A stretch of DNA of 27,966 nt from Desulfoprunum sp. (GTDB lineage Bacteria > Desulfobacterota > Desulfobulbia > Desulfobulbales > Desulfocapsaceae), in the NCBI GenBank assembly GCA_030696435.1, contig JAUYSF010000051.1:1-27966 (forward strand). Reading direction: 5' to 3'. The translations under genes were made by a program, and so were the position numbers. Below are positions 14,618 to 23,162 of this stretch, in pieces. Each line of letters starts with the position of its first letter. Position 1 is the first letter of the stretch. Under the pieces are notes generated by a model. The model made no database searches and was not told the DNA's origin. It was given only the letters and a program-made list of their open reading frames with translations.

Positions 14618-15844
14618 ATGTCTGGTCTGAAAGTAATAAAAAAAGCTCTCCTTACCTCTCTTTGGTTTGTCTTCCTGACCTTCCCTATCATGGTCATCAA
14701 GGTAGATCCGGTTGAACGCATCATCCGCTGGCGTTGGCAGAACTCGCTCTATGTCGCTTTGGGGACATTTTGTGTGTATCTTCTCGCTCAGTTTATTTTG
14801 CAGCGCAAAATCAAAAAACTTGAATCCCAGACCGAGCAAGACAGTCTGCCAAAAGAGTCGGTTATTCACCGAATACTTGCTAATCCCAAGCAGAGAAATC
14901 TCCTGATAGTCGCCTTGTCGGCGGTGATCCTTGCCTTTCCACTGTTTTCGTCCTCTTACCAAACAAATGTCATGATCACGGCCCTCATGTATGTGGTGCT
15001 TGGCCTTGGTCTGAATATTGTGGTCGGAATGGCCGGTCTTCTTGATCTGGGATACGTGGCCTTCTATGCTGTGGGGGCATATTCCTATGCCCTCTTGAAT
15101 CACCACTTCCAGTTGGGCTTCTGGGCTGTGCTGCCCATTGGCGGCGGCTTGGCTGCTCTTTTCGGTATTCTTCTCGGCTTTCCTGTTTTGCGTCTGCGTG
15201 GAGATTATCTCGCCATCGTCACCCTCGGTTTCGGCGAGATTATCCGCCTGATCCTGGAAAACTGGAGTGAATTCTCGAAAGGACCGAGCGGTATCTCCAA
15301 TATCTCCCGACCCGGCTTGTTCGGTATCGAATTGAGCCTCGACTCGGCGATCATCTATCTCTATTATCTGATGATCCTCTTTGTGATCGTCACGATCTTT
15401 ATCGTCAATCGCCTGCAGGATTCCAGGCTCGGCAGAGCCTGGATCGCCCTGCGCGAGGATGAAATCGCCTGCCAGGCCATGGGCATCGACAAACGCAAGA
15501 CCAAGTTGGTCGCCTTTTCCTTGGGGGCCTTCTGGGCCGGAATCATTGGTGTGGTCTTTGCTGCCAAGACCACCTTTGTCAATCCTGCGAGTTTCACCTT
15601 CCTCGAATCGGCTATCATCCTGTCGATTGTTGTTCTCGGCGGCATGGGTTCTATTGTCGGAGTTATCTTCGGGGCCATGATCCTGATCCTCTTACCCGAG
15701 TATCTACGGGCCCTTTCAGAGTATAGAATGCTGGCCTTCGGCGCCATTCTGGTGGCCATGATGGTATTCAGACCACAGGGGCTCATTTCCAATATCCGTA
15801 GAACCTACCGTTTTGAAAAAACTCATTCATTGAACGTGAAGTGA
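14618..15844 (+). CDS. livM: Branched-chain amino acid ABC transporter permease LivM
   Basis: A 408-residue permease partner of LivH. The core starts at about residue 90 and has the signature YVVLGLGLNIVVGMAGLLDLGYVAFYAVGAY. This is followed by GFPVLRLRGDYLAIVTLGFGEIIRL, the cytoplasmic loop GRAWIALREDEIACQAMGI (ATPase contact) and the C-terminal FLESAIILSIVVLGGMGSIVGVIFGA. The first 90 residues form an extra N-terminal part with two hydrophobic helices and a charged linker (QRKIKKLESQTEQD), as in longer LivM proteins such as that of E. coli. It follows livH by 16 bases, with GGGAG ahead of the ATG. Its TGA overlaps the livG start. Confidence 0.95.
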   Translation: MSGLKVIKKALLTSLWFVFLTFPIMVIKVDPVERIIRWRWQNSLYVALGTFCVYLLAQFILQRKIKKLESQTEQDSLPKESVIHRILANPKQRNLLIVALSAVILAFPLFSSSYQTNVMITALMYVVLGLGLNIVVGMAGLLDLGYVAFYAVGAYSYALLNHHFQLGFWAVLPIGGGLAALFGILLGFPVLRLRGDYLAIVTLGFGEIIRLILENWSEFSKGPSGISNISRPGLFGIELSLDSAIIYLYYLMILFVIVTIFIVNRLQDSRLGRAWIALREDEIACQAMGIDKRKTKLVAFSLGAFWAGIIGVVFAAKTTFVNPASFTFLESAIILSIVVLGGMGSIVGVIFGAMILILLPEYLRALSEYRMLAFGAILVAMMVFRPQGLISNIRRTYRFEKTHSLNVK

Positions 15845-16635
15845 TGAACAGTCCTATTCTCAAAATCAGCGGTCTCACTATGGATTTTGGTGGGATTCGT
15901 GCGCTCAATCGTCTTGAACTCGATGTCAACGCCGGCGAAATAGTAGCTCTTATCGGACCGAACGGGGCAGGGAAGACCACATTTTTCAATTGCCTTACCG
16001 GCATATATAAGCCCACCGCCGGGGAGATTATGCTTACTCCGCCGGGGAGCAGCAAGAGCATCAGCCTCAAAGGTTTGAAACCCAATCATGTCACGGAAAA
16101 GGGTCTAGCCAGAACATTTCAGAACATTCGCCTGTTTTCACAGATGACGGTGCTCGAAAATGTTATGATCGGTCGGCACTGTCGGACCAAGGCCTTTATC
16201 CTTGGGGCGATTTTCAGAAATGCCGCCACTCGTAAAGAAGAAAAGCAGATAGTTGAAAGTAGCGCTGCTATTCTCGAAAAAGTTGGTCTTGCCGACCAGG
16301 CGAATGAATTCGCCAAGAACCTTTCATATGGCGCTCAACGACGCTTGGAAATAGCCAGGGCACTGGCAACCGAACCTTTTCTACTCTTGCTTGACGAACC
16401 GGCGGCGGGGATGAATCCTCAGGAGACCCATGAACTTGACCGTCTGATCAGAGAAATCTCCAAGGACGGACAATCTATCCTCCTGATTGAGCATGACATG
16501 AAATTGGTAATGAGCCTTTCCGATCGGATTTTCGTTATGGATTACGGCAAGAAAATAGCCCAGGGAAAGCCCTCGGAAATCCGGGCAAATCCTGCCGTTA
16601 TCAAGGCGTATTTAGGAGAGGATGTCGATGCTTAG
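15844..16635 (+). CDS. livG: Branched-chain amino acid ABC transporter ATPase LivG
   Basis: A 263-residue ABC ATPase that powers uptake together with LivF. Walker A GPNGAGKTT at 38-46, Q-loop in LARTFQNIRLF, signature LSYGAQRR at 160-167 (LSYGxQ is typical of LivG rather than LSGGQ), Walker B LLLLDEP at 180-186 and switch His in LLIEHDMKLV. The C-terminal extension GKPSEIRANPAVIKAYLGED is the branched-chain-transporter tail. The ATG at 15844 was chosen; it forms TGATG with the livM stop. A GTG three bases earlier adds one residue and cannot be excluded. It overlaps livF by 14 bases. Confidence 0.95.
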   Translation: MNSPILKISGLTMDFGGIRALNRLELDVNAGEIVALIGPNGAGKTTFFNCLTGIYKPTAGEIMLTPPGSSKSISLKGLKPNHVTEKGLARTFQNIRLFSQMTVLENVMIGRHCRTKAFILGAIFRNAATRKEEKQIVESSAAILEKVGLADQANEFAKNLSYGAQRRLEIARALATEPFLLLLDEPAAGMNPQETHELDRLIREISKDGQSILLIEHDMKLVMSLSDRIFVMDYGKKIAQGKPSEIRANPAVIKAYLGEDVDA

Positions 16636-17335
16636 ACTGGAAAATGTTCAGGCTGGATATGGTAATATCCTGGCCATTAAAGACGTAAATCTCGAAATCA
16701 ACAAGGGAGAGATCATCACCTTGATCGGGGCCAATGGGGCTGGAAAGACCACGACCCTCATGTCCATCTCCGGGGTTGTGCCTGCCAGGTCCGGCAAGAT
16801 TTTCTTCAATAATCAGGAAATCCAGCAGAAAGAACCTGACGTGATCGTCAGAATGGGTATCTGTCAGGTGCCGGAAGGACGGCATATTTTCCCGGAACTG
16901 ACTGTCCGGGAAAATCTTGACATGGGTGCCTTTCTCCGCTCCGATAAAAAAGAGATCAAAAGAGACATCGAATATGTCTTTTCACTTTTCCCCATACTCG
17001 CAGAGCGGCGTGGGCAGGATGGCGGTACCTTGAGCGGCGGTGAACAGCAGATGCTGGCCATGTCGAGGGCCCTTATGGCCCGGCCACAACTTCTTCTGCT
17101 GGATGAACCTTCAATGGGTCTTGCCCCGCTTGTCATAAAGCAGATATTCGAGATCATTAAACAGATAAACAAAGAGAACAACACAACTATTTTCCTGGTC
17201 GAGCAGAATGCCAATCAGGCCCTGCATATAGCCGACAGAGGCTATGTCATTGAAAACGGCAAAATCGCCTTATCCGGCACATCTGAGGATCTCTTGAAGA
17301 ATAGCGATATTCAAAAGGCCTATCTCGGAATCTAG
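16622..17335 (+). CDS. livF: Branched-chain amino acid ABC transporter ATPase LivF
   Basis: A 237-residue ABC ATPase, partner of LivG. Walker A GANGAGKTT at 36-44, Q-loop in GICQVPEGRHIFPELTVRENL, signature LSGGEQQ at 137-143, Walker B LLLLDEP at 157-163, and switch His replaced by Gln in FLVEQN, as is normal for LivF. Two starts fit: ATG 16622 and ATG 16628. The ribosome site AGGAGAGG (16614-16621) lies inside the livG tail and gives better spacing to 16628. This is the last gene of the liv operon; no clear terminator follows in the 130 bases before the next gene. Confidence 0.95.
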   Translation: MSMLRLENVQAGYGNILAIKDVNLEINKGEIITLIGANGAGKTTTLMSISGVVPARSGKIFFNNQEIQQKEPDVIVRMGICQVPEGRHIFPELTVRENLDMGAFLRSDKKEIKRDIEYVFSLFPILAERRGQDGGTLSGGEQQMLAMSRALMARPQLLLLDEPSMGLAPLVIKQIFEIIKQINKENNTTIFLVEQNANQALHIADRGYVIENGKIALSGTSEDLLKNSDIQKAYLGI

Positions 17336-17465
17336 AAATTTCACAGCAGTTCGGTTCCTGCAGTCCTTCATACGATCCTTGCTGAAAATCATCTCCTTGG
17401 TCACGTAGAGAGAAGCCAATACAGGCAATACTCCCTGACTCGGGAAAATAACACTGGTCAGCTGA

Positions 17466-18452
17466 ATGAAAACACTCAACGTTGGTGTAATTGGAGTAGG
17501 GTACTTAGGGAGATTTCACGCCCAAAAGTATGCGGCGATGACAGGTGTACGACTTGTCGGGGTCGTCGATGTCAATGCCGATCAGGCCGCACGGGTGGCA
17601 ACTGAGTGCGGCTGTGCGGCCTTTACCGACTACCGGCTTCTTTTGCGGGAGGTCGATGCGGTTTCCATCGTGGTTCCTACGAGCAATCACTACGCGGTCG
17701 CCTCAGATTGTGTCGACGCCAGTGTCGATATCCTGTTGGAAAAACCCATGACCGTGACTCTGGATGAGGCCGACGACCTGATCAGACGATGTGAGGAGAA
17801 GGGGCTTGTTCTTCAGGTCGGGCATCTGGAGCGGTTCAATCCGGCAGTGCAGGCCATGGAGCCTTTACTGACCTTGCCGGTTTTTATTGAGAGCAACAGA
17901 ATTTCCACCTTCAAGAATCGGGGGGTCGATGTCGATGTCGTGCTCGATCTGATGATCCATGATATCGATATCATCCTGAATATCATACAGTCTCCTCTGA
18001 AGACCATCCATACGGTTGGGGCTCCGGTTGTCACCACCACCACCGATATTGCCAACGCCCGCCTGATTTTTGAAAATGGGGCGACAGCCAATGTCACCGT
18101 CAGCCGGATCTCCAGGACGAATATCCGGAAGATGCGCATCTTTCAACCGGGATCCTATATCAATGTCAATTTTGCCACCAAAAAAATTATGTCTATTAAG
18201 CTGACTGACGAGATCCTGGAGTCGGGAATGCCGCGTCAGGAGGTGGAGGTGCGTTCCTTTGCCGTCGGTGATGCCCTGCGCAGCGAAATCGAGCATTTTA
18301 CAGAACATGTCCGCAATCGCACCCGACCGATCGTGTCAGGGCACGAGGGACGCAGGGCACTCGATGTTGCCCTGCAGGTTATGGCCCAGATCCAGGAACA
18401 TCAGAGCCTTGAGGTCTTTCAGAAGGTGGCTCAAGACATGAAATCACGATGA
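17466..18452 (+). CDS. Gfo/Idh/MocA-family oxidoreductase linked to lpxB
   Basis: A 328-residue NAD(P)-dependent sugar dehydrogenase. The N-terminal Rossmann fold has [13 protein letters not shown] (8-20) and the acidic VVDVNAD after the second strand. The catalytic Lys lies in the LEKPMTV motif near residue 95. [11 protein letters not shown] block near 119-128 and [12 protein letters not shown] near 160 belong to the sugar-binding half. Its ATG-TGA overlap with lpxB points to a lipid A role, such as GnnA, which oxidises the 3-OH of UDP-GlcNAc on the way to a 3-amino lipid A precursor. A WbpB/WlbA-like role on UDP-GlcNAcA for O-antigen is the other option. The family is certain; the substrate is not. 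The ribosome site is weak. Confidence 0.85.
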   Translation: MKTLNVGVIGVGYLGRFHAQKYAAMTGVRLVGVVDVNADQAARVATECGCAAFTDYRLLLREVDAVSIVVPTSNHYAVASDCVDASVDILLEKPMTVTLDEADDLIRRCEEKGLVLQVGHLERFNPAVQAMEPLLTLPVFIESNRISTFKNRGVDVDVVLDLMIHDIDIILNIIQSPLKTIHTVGAPVVTTTTDIANARLIFENGATANVTVSRISRTNIRKMRIFQPGSYINVNFATKKIMSIKLTDEILESGMPRQEVEVRSFAVGDALRSEIEHFTEHVRNRTRPIVSGHEGRRALDVALQVMAQIQEHQSLEVFQKVAQDMKSR

Positions 18453-19597
18453 AAAAAAATATAATGATCGTCACCGGTGAGGCCTCCGGTGATCTTCATG
18501 GGGCCAATCTTCTCAGGGCAATGCGGCATGGCAATCCCGATCTCACCTTCTGCGGCATGGGCGGCTGCGAGCTGGCTTCGCTTGGTATGGAGATTCTCTA
18601 CGACGCCGGAAAGGTGGCGGTCGTCGGGGTATTCGAGGTCTTTTTCCATCTTGGCGATATCATTAAAGCCCAGAAGATCCTCACGACCAGAATGAAAGAG
18701 CATCCTCCGGCACTGCTCATCATCATTGACCTGCCTGATTTTAATCTGCTTCTCGCTAAAAAAGCAAAAAAACTTGGAATACCGGTATTTTATTATATCA
18801 GTCCCCAGGTCTGGGCGTGGCGCTCCTGGCGAGTGCGAACAATCGGCCAACGCGTCGACAAGGTCGGGGTTATCCTGCCTTTCGAGGAAGAGTATTTCAA
18901 GACTAGGGGTGTGGCTGCCGAGTATGTCGGCAACCCCTCCCTCGATTCGGTCAAGATATCACATACGGCTTTGGAGATCTGTGAAAAATACCGGATTGAT
19001 GCCGGTTGCAGGCGGATAGGAATTCTGCCCGGTAGCAGGAAAAGAGAGATTTCCACCCTTCTTCCCATTTTTCTTAAGGCCGCCAGACTTCTACAGCAAC
19101 AGACAGCTGAGCCTTTGGTCTTTCTGCTGCCACTTGCCTCAACCATTGAGGAAGGTGACCTTTGGCCTAGCGGACTTCAAGGAAGAGTCGATGATCTTGA
19201 TATCCGAGTGATCAGCGAAGACCGCTATGATGTGATGGCGGCCTGTGAGGCGGTCATCGCCGCCTCCGGGACAGTGACTCTTGAACTCGCACTCCTGGAT
19301 GTGCCGATGGTGGTTACTTACAGATTCGCCCCTCTCACTTACCAATTGGGCCGGATGCTCGTCAAGCTCCGGCACTTCTCGCTGGTGAACCTGATTGCCG
19401 GGGAAGAGGTGGTCCCTGAGTTGCTGCAGGACGAGGTGAATCCTGAAAATATTGCCAAACACATCCTGCCGCTCCTCTATGACGAGGGAATACGACAAAA
19501 AATGCGCAAAGGTCTGCAGGATGTCCGAAAACGATTGGGATTACCGGGCGCCTCTGAGCGGGCGGCTCAACTCGCCCTGCAGATGTTGGGAGATTGA
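18449..19597 (+). CDS. lpxB: Lipid-A-disaccharide synthase
   Basis: A 382-residue LpxB, the peripheral-membrane glycosyltransferase that joins UDP-2,3-diacylglucosamine and lipid X into the lipid A disaccharide. Motifs: [21 protein letters not shown] at the N-terminus, [66 protein letters not shown] (UDP-binding region), [21 protein letters not shown] and [23 protein letters not shown]. Length matches the family. The ATGA overlap with the oxidoreductase gene shows translational coupling. The Smr gene follows 6 bases after the stop. Confidence 0.97.
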   Translation: MKKNIMIVTGEASGDLHGANLLRAMRHGNPDLTFCGMGGCELASLGMEILYDAGKVAVVGVFEVFFHLGDIIKAQKILTTRMKEHPPALLIIIDLPDFNLLLAKKAKKLGIPVFYYISPQVWAWRSWRVRTIGQRVDKVGVILPFEEEYFKTRGVAAEYVGNPSLDSVKISHTALEICEKYRIDAGCRRIGILPGSRKREISTLLPIFLKAARLLQQQTAEPLVFLLPLASTIEEGDLWPSGLQGRVDDLDIRVISEDRYDVMAACEAVIAASGTVTLELALLDVPMVVTYRFAPLTYQLGRMLVKLRHFSLVNLIAGEEVVPELLQDEVNPENIAKHILPLLYDEGIRQKMRKGLQDVRKRLGLPGASERAAQLALQMLGD

Positions 19598-19603
19598 ATC
19601 CTT

Positions 19604-19912
19604 ATGGAGGATGATGATTTTGACGAATTCGAGCCGGTCAGGCTGGTAATCGATGGTGTCCTCGATCTTCATGCCTTTTCGCCAAAGGATATCAAGACCT
19701 TAATCCCTGAATATCTGGCCCAATGCCATGCCCTCGGAATATTTGAACTGAGGATTATCCACGGTAAAGGTCGTGGCGAACTCAGACGATCCGTGCATGC
19801 TTTGCTGGATAGAAATTCCCTGGTTGAAAGCTACCGATTGGCCGGGATCGAGAGTGGAGGCTGGGGCGCAACGCTGGTCTCTCTCACTCGTCAAACCTCG
19901 TCCTTGGCATAA
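19604..19912 (+). CDS. Small Smr-domain protein
   Basis: A 102-residue stand-alone Smr domain, related to the C-terminal nuclease domain of MutS2 and to YdaL/SmrA/SmrB-type proteins. The conserved LDLHxF (LDLHAF, 20-25; usually LDLHG) and the HGKGRGELR block (53-61) are both present, followed by a short loop and the GGWGATLVSL strand. Smr domains are nicking or RNA-cleaving endonucleases; whether this small one acts on DNA or RNA is not visible. It sits 6 bases after lpxB and is probably cotranscribed, although no functional link to lipid A is known. Its last 22 bases overlap the convergent pseudouridine synthase gene. Confidence 0.88.
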   Translation: MEDDDFDEFEPVRLVIDGVLDLHAFSPKDIKTLIPEYLAQCHALGIFELRIIHGKGRGELRRSVHALLDRNSLVESYRLAGIESGGWGATLVSLTRQTSSLA

Positions 19913-20793
19913 ACAGGTGGCTTAATCGAGTAGCTGCGGTTTTTGCCGGTAAGGGGGCAGATAAATCCCAAATAACAGGCGCAGAGCTGCAGGCTTGCGC
20001 CACTCCGGGCCTTACCGTACCGCGCGTCACCCACTAGTGGATGACCCAACATGCTAAGATGTCTGCGAATCTGATGGTTTCTGCCGGTCTGCAGAAGGAT
20101 ATCGAGGACACTTACGTCACAGTTCGGCACAATCTCCCTCACAGTAATGAGCGTACAGGCTTCTTTGCCATCTAAGGCACTGTCACAGGTCAGGGTTTCG
20201 CCAACCTTACCGACACAGCCGTGGGCCACACCCCAATATCTTTTTTCTATCTCCCGTGTTTGAAAAAGGCCGGACAGAGCTCCTGCCGCCCGCTGATTAT
20301 GGGCAAGAAGGACCAGTCCCTGGGCCTCACGGTCAAGACGGTGGATGAGTTTGACTGTAGGGCCGAAGTCGGACTGCTTTTCGACATAGCGTAATAGAGA
20401 GCAGTGGTCTCCGTAAAGGGTGCCCTGGGTCAGAAGATCTGCCGGTTTGTACCAGATGCTGTAGGTTTTTTGCCGGGCAACAAGACGGGGAAGAGGCGGA
20501 ATCAGGCTCAGAATCTGGGCATCGTAGTAGAGGGAGAGGCTGTCTCCTGCCTGCAATTGGAATTTTGCCTTACGAATGCGGTGCTCTTTATAGCCTGATC
20601 GTTTGAGCCACACTGCACCTTTTTGCATGGCATCCTTGATCGCAATTTTTGAGACCTGACACGTCTCCGCAAGAATGTCAGGGGCATAGCAGTCTGAGGT
20701 GGCGGTAACGTGGACCGTACATTGAGAGGAATTATTTGCCAAAATTGCACACGGGGTACTGACAAGTTGGACAGTTGCGGCACAGTCCGCCAT
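19891..20793 (-). CDS. RluA-family pseudouridine synthase
   Basis: A 300-residue RluA-type enzyme that isomerises uridine to pseudouridine in rRNA or tRNA. An N-terminal S4-like RNA-binding region covers about 35-92. The catalytic core has SIWYKPADLLTQG (112-124), then LIHRLDREAQGLVLLA with catalytic Asp154, EKRYWGVAHG, LQTGRNHQIRRHLSMLGHPLVGDARYG and a C-terminal strand. The exact target base cannot be told from sequence. The ATG at 20793 places the first 62 bases inside the preceding gene on the same strand. A TTG at 20742 would shorten the overlap but has no better ribosome site. The 3' end overlaps the convergent Smr gene by 22 bases. Confidence 0.92.
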   Translation of the reverse strand: MADCAATVQLVSTPCAILANNSSQCTVHVTATSDCYAPDILAETCQVSKIAIKDAMQKGAVWLKRSGYKEHRIRKAKFQLQAGDSLSLYYDAQILSLIPPLPRLVARQKTYSIWYKPADLLTQGTLYGDHCSLLRYVEKQSDFGPTVKLIHRLDREAQGLVLLAHNQRAAGALSGLFQTREIEKRYWGVAHGCVGKVGETLTCDSALDGKEACTLITVREIVPNCDVSVLDILLQTGRNHQIRRHLSMLGHPLVGDARYGKARSGASLQLCACYLGFICPLTGKNRSYSIKPPVYAKDEV

Positions 20794-21757
20794 GGCCCAT
20801 ACTGGCCAATTCTTTGCGGCCTATCGACTCGCCGGTGAGGATACGCGGCAGGAGGAGATCCAGGACTGTGATTTTGTGATACATACCGCAGGCAGGCACT
20901 CCGACTATCGGGATCTCGCCGATCTTGCCAACGAGGAGCATGGCCCCCGGCAGGACGGGCGTGCCGTAGACAGTATCTGTGGCGCCGGCGGCAATAATGC
21001 CGGCCCTGGTCATATCATCGGGATCGACCGACATGCCGCCACTCGTCACGATGAGGTCGGCTCCGGCCGTTAGACAACGGTGAATGGCCGCAGAAATCAG
21101 CGCAACATCATCAGGTGCAAACTCCACTGTATGGATGTGAGAACCGAGGCTGAGCAGTTTTTCTCGCAGAACCTCCTCGAAGCGATCCTTGATTCGACCG
21201 TGGAAGACCTCTGATCCGGTGATAACAAGACCTGCCTTGGCACTCCGCAGAGGAAGAACCTGTAGGACATGATCTTTTCGTGCGGCGATCCTGACCGCTT
21301 TGATGACCAGCGCACGAAGGGCGACCAGAGGAATGAGACGGGTGGCGGCTATGATCTCACCCATTTTTACCGGGGTGTTGTCGTGTAGGGTCGAGCACAT
21401 GACCTCACCCAGCAGATTGAAACGGTAGAGGGCATCCTTGTTGACCCTGAGCAATCCTTCTCTGGCTGCGGTGAGGGTGATTTTCCCCTCATCGGCTTTA
21501 GCGGCCATCTCCACGCCCTGACCGGCTAGTGCCCTGGCAAGAATACCGGCTGCCTCGTTTTCATGGATCTCATCGGCTTCCAGGGTGAGAATATAGATAT
21601 TATCCTTACCAAGCCTTTTGAGGTGCTCGATGTCTTCCATGCGGATAATATGGCCTTTCTTGAAGGCGCTACCTTTATGGCTTCCTCTGACAATTTCTGT
21701 GATGTCATGGGGAAGTATCATGCCAACCGACTGTTCGACGGGGATCGTTTTGAGCAT
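20732..21757 (-). CDS. MoCF-domain molybdopterin-binding protein with C-terminal Cys cluster
   Basis: A 341-residue protein with an N-terminal MoeA/clostridial-type lead region (PVEQSVGMILPHDITEI) and a MoCF/MogA-like domain at about 170-320. The second carries LVITGSEVFHGRIKDRF, DLIVTSGGMSVDPDD and GTPVLPGAMLLVG, the molybdopterin-handling motifs. The last 16 residues hold four cysteines at 326, 329, 332 and 337 (CRNCPTCQYPVCNFGK), a pattern that could bind an Fe-S cluster or metal. Similar tails are, from memory, common in anaerobe homologues. A role in molybdenum or tungsten cofactor insertion is inferred. Its neighbours do not belong to that pathway. Its 3' end is embedded in the next gene. 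Confidence 0.87.
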   Translation of the reverse strand: MLKTIPVEQSVGMILPHDITEIVRGSHKGSAFKKGHIIRMEDIEHLKRLGKDNIYILTLEADEIHENEAAGILARALAGQGVEMAAKADEGKITLTAAREGLLRVNKDALYRFNLLGEVMCSTLHDNTPVKMGEIIAATRLIPLVALRALVIKAVRIAARKDHVLQVLPLRSAKAGLVITGSEVFHGRIKDRFEEVLREKLLSLGSHIHTVEFAPDDVALISAAIHRCLTAGADLIVTSGGMSVDPDDMTRAGIIAAGATDTVYGTPVLPGAMLLVGKIGEIPIVGVPACGMYHKITVLDLLLPRILTGESIGRKELASMGHGGLCRNCPTCQYPVCNFGK

Positions 21758-21790
21758 ATTATATTACACCTTGCAAAAATGGTATTGCGG

Positions 21791-23068
21791 TCAGAGACTG
21801 CCATCGATCTCATTGGCAGGGAGGATGTTTTTCACATCAAAAATAACTGATTTTTGCCGACAGAGAGAGCGAAATTCAGAAACCGTCATGGCAGTATACT
21901 GACGGTGGGCTACGGCGATGATGATTCCGTCATAGGTGTCCGGCAGCAGTTTTGTCTGCAGGCGGATACCGTATTCTTTTTGGGCATCTGCTGGTTTGAC
22001 CCAAGGGTCATGGACATCCACCTCGATACCGTAATTACGCAGCTCATTGATGATGTCGATGACCTTGGTGTTACGCAGATCGGGACAATTCTCCTTAAAG
22101 GTGAGACCGAGGAGAAGGACCTTTGCTTTTGAGGTGTCAATGCCCTTTCTTGCCATCAGCTTGATTACTGACGAGGCAATATGGGGCCCCATATTGTCGT
22201 TGATACGTCGACCGGCGAGGATCATATCGGGGTGATAACCAACTTCCTGGGCCTTGTGGGTCAGGTAATACGGATCAACGCCGATACAGTGGCCACCGAC
22301 CAGGCCGGGCCGGAAGGGCAGGAAATTCCATTTGGTTTCAGCCGCTTTCAGGACCTCCAGGGTATTGATCCCGAGCTTATTGAAGATCAAAGAAAGCTCA
22401 TTGATCAGGGCGATATTAACATCACGCTGGGTGTTTTCAATGACCTTGGCCGCCTCGGCCACTTTGATCGAACTGGCCGGAAAGGTCCCGGCGGTAATGA
22501 TGGTCTTGTAGAGCTGATCGACAAATTGGGCGACCTCAGGGGTGGAGCCCGAGGTGATTTTGACGATATTCGGCAGACGATGTTGTTTGTCGCCGGGATT
22601 GATCCGCTCAGGGCTATAGCCGCAATAGAAATCGTGGTTGAATCGCAGGCCTGACACCTGTTCAAGGACAGGAACACAAACCTCCTCGGTGGCGCCGGGA
22701 TAGACGGTCGATTCATAGATGACGATATCGTTATTTTTCAAAACCCTGCCGACCGTCTCCGAGGCACTGATCAAAGGCCGAAAGTTCGGTCGCTTTGAGG
22801 CATCAATGGGCGTTGGCACAGCAATGATAAAAACGGTACACGTGGCGATTTCTGACGGCTCTGCGGTGAATTGGAGCAGTCCGGCAGCGTGACGTTCTTC
22901 TGGACTCACCTCTAGCGTGGAATCGACTCCAGCGATGAGTTCAGCTATACGGCTGGTATTGAGATCAAACCCTCTGGTTCTGAAATACCTGCCGAATTCC
23001 ACGGCCAGAGGAAGCCCGACATAACCAAGGCCGATAATGGCAATTTCTGTCACTTTGGCTGAAAACAT
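21791..23068 (-). CDS. UDP-N-acetylhexosamine 6-dehydrogenase (WbpA/TviB-type)
   Basis: A 425-residue nucleotide-sugar dehydrogenase that oxidises C6 of a UDP-N-acetylhexosamine twice with NAD to the uronic acid. N-terminal NAD fold IAIIGLGYVGLPLAVEFG (GLGYVG at 13-18), VPTPIDASKRPNFRPL, YESTVYPGATEEVCVP, YCGYSPERINPGD, the central AKVIENTQRDVNIALINEL helix, and LVGGHCIGVDPYYL with catalytic Cys261. The VDPYYLTHKA and NPGD blocks favour the UDP-GlcNAc/GalNAc group (WbpA, TviB) over UDP-glucose dehydrogenase. The product would feed an O-antigen or capsule amino-uronic sugar. It lies 33 bases upstream of the MoCF gene on the same strand. Confidence 0.92.
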   Translation of the reverse strand: MFSAKVTEIAIIGLGYVGLPLAVEFGRYFRTRGFDLNTSRIAELIAGVDSTLEVSPEERHAAGLLQFTAEPSEIATCTVFIIAVPTPIDASKRPNFRPLISASETVGRVLKNNDIVIYESTVYPGATEEVCVPVLEQVSGLRFNHDFYCGYSPERINPGDKQHRLPNIVKITSGSTPEVAQFVDQLYKTIITAGTFPASSIKVAEAAKVIENTQRDVNIALINELSLIFNKLGINTLEVLKAAETKWNFLPFRPGLVGGHCIGVDPYYLTHKAQEVGYHPDMILAGRRINDNMGPHIASSVIKLMARKGIDTSKAKVLLLGLTFKENCPDLRNTKVIDIINELRNYGIEVDVHDPWVKPADAQKEYGIRLQTKLLPDTYDGIIIAVAHRQYTAMTVSEFRSLCRQKSVIFDVKNILPANEIDGSL

Positions 23069-23162
23069 CCTATAAACCCCGGGTGGTCATGGTTGGTGGC
23101 TGGTCATCCTCTCTGGATGAACTGTAGAATTGAGTCATATTTATAAAAAAACACCAAAAAAG

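Noticed and set aside
17336..17465. Terminator after livF
   Set aside because: Only a 4-base GCAG/CTGC hairpin is visible and no T tract; not supported.
21854..22654. Plus-strand open frames opposite the UDP-sugar dehydrogenase gene
   Set aside because: They mirror codon structure of the real minus-strand gene; no family resemblance.
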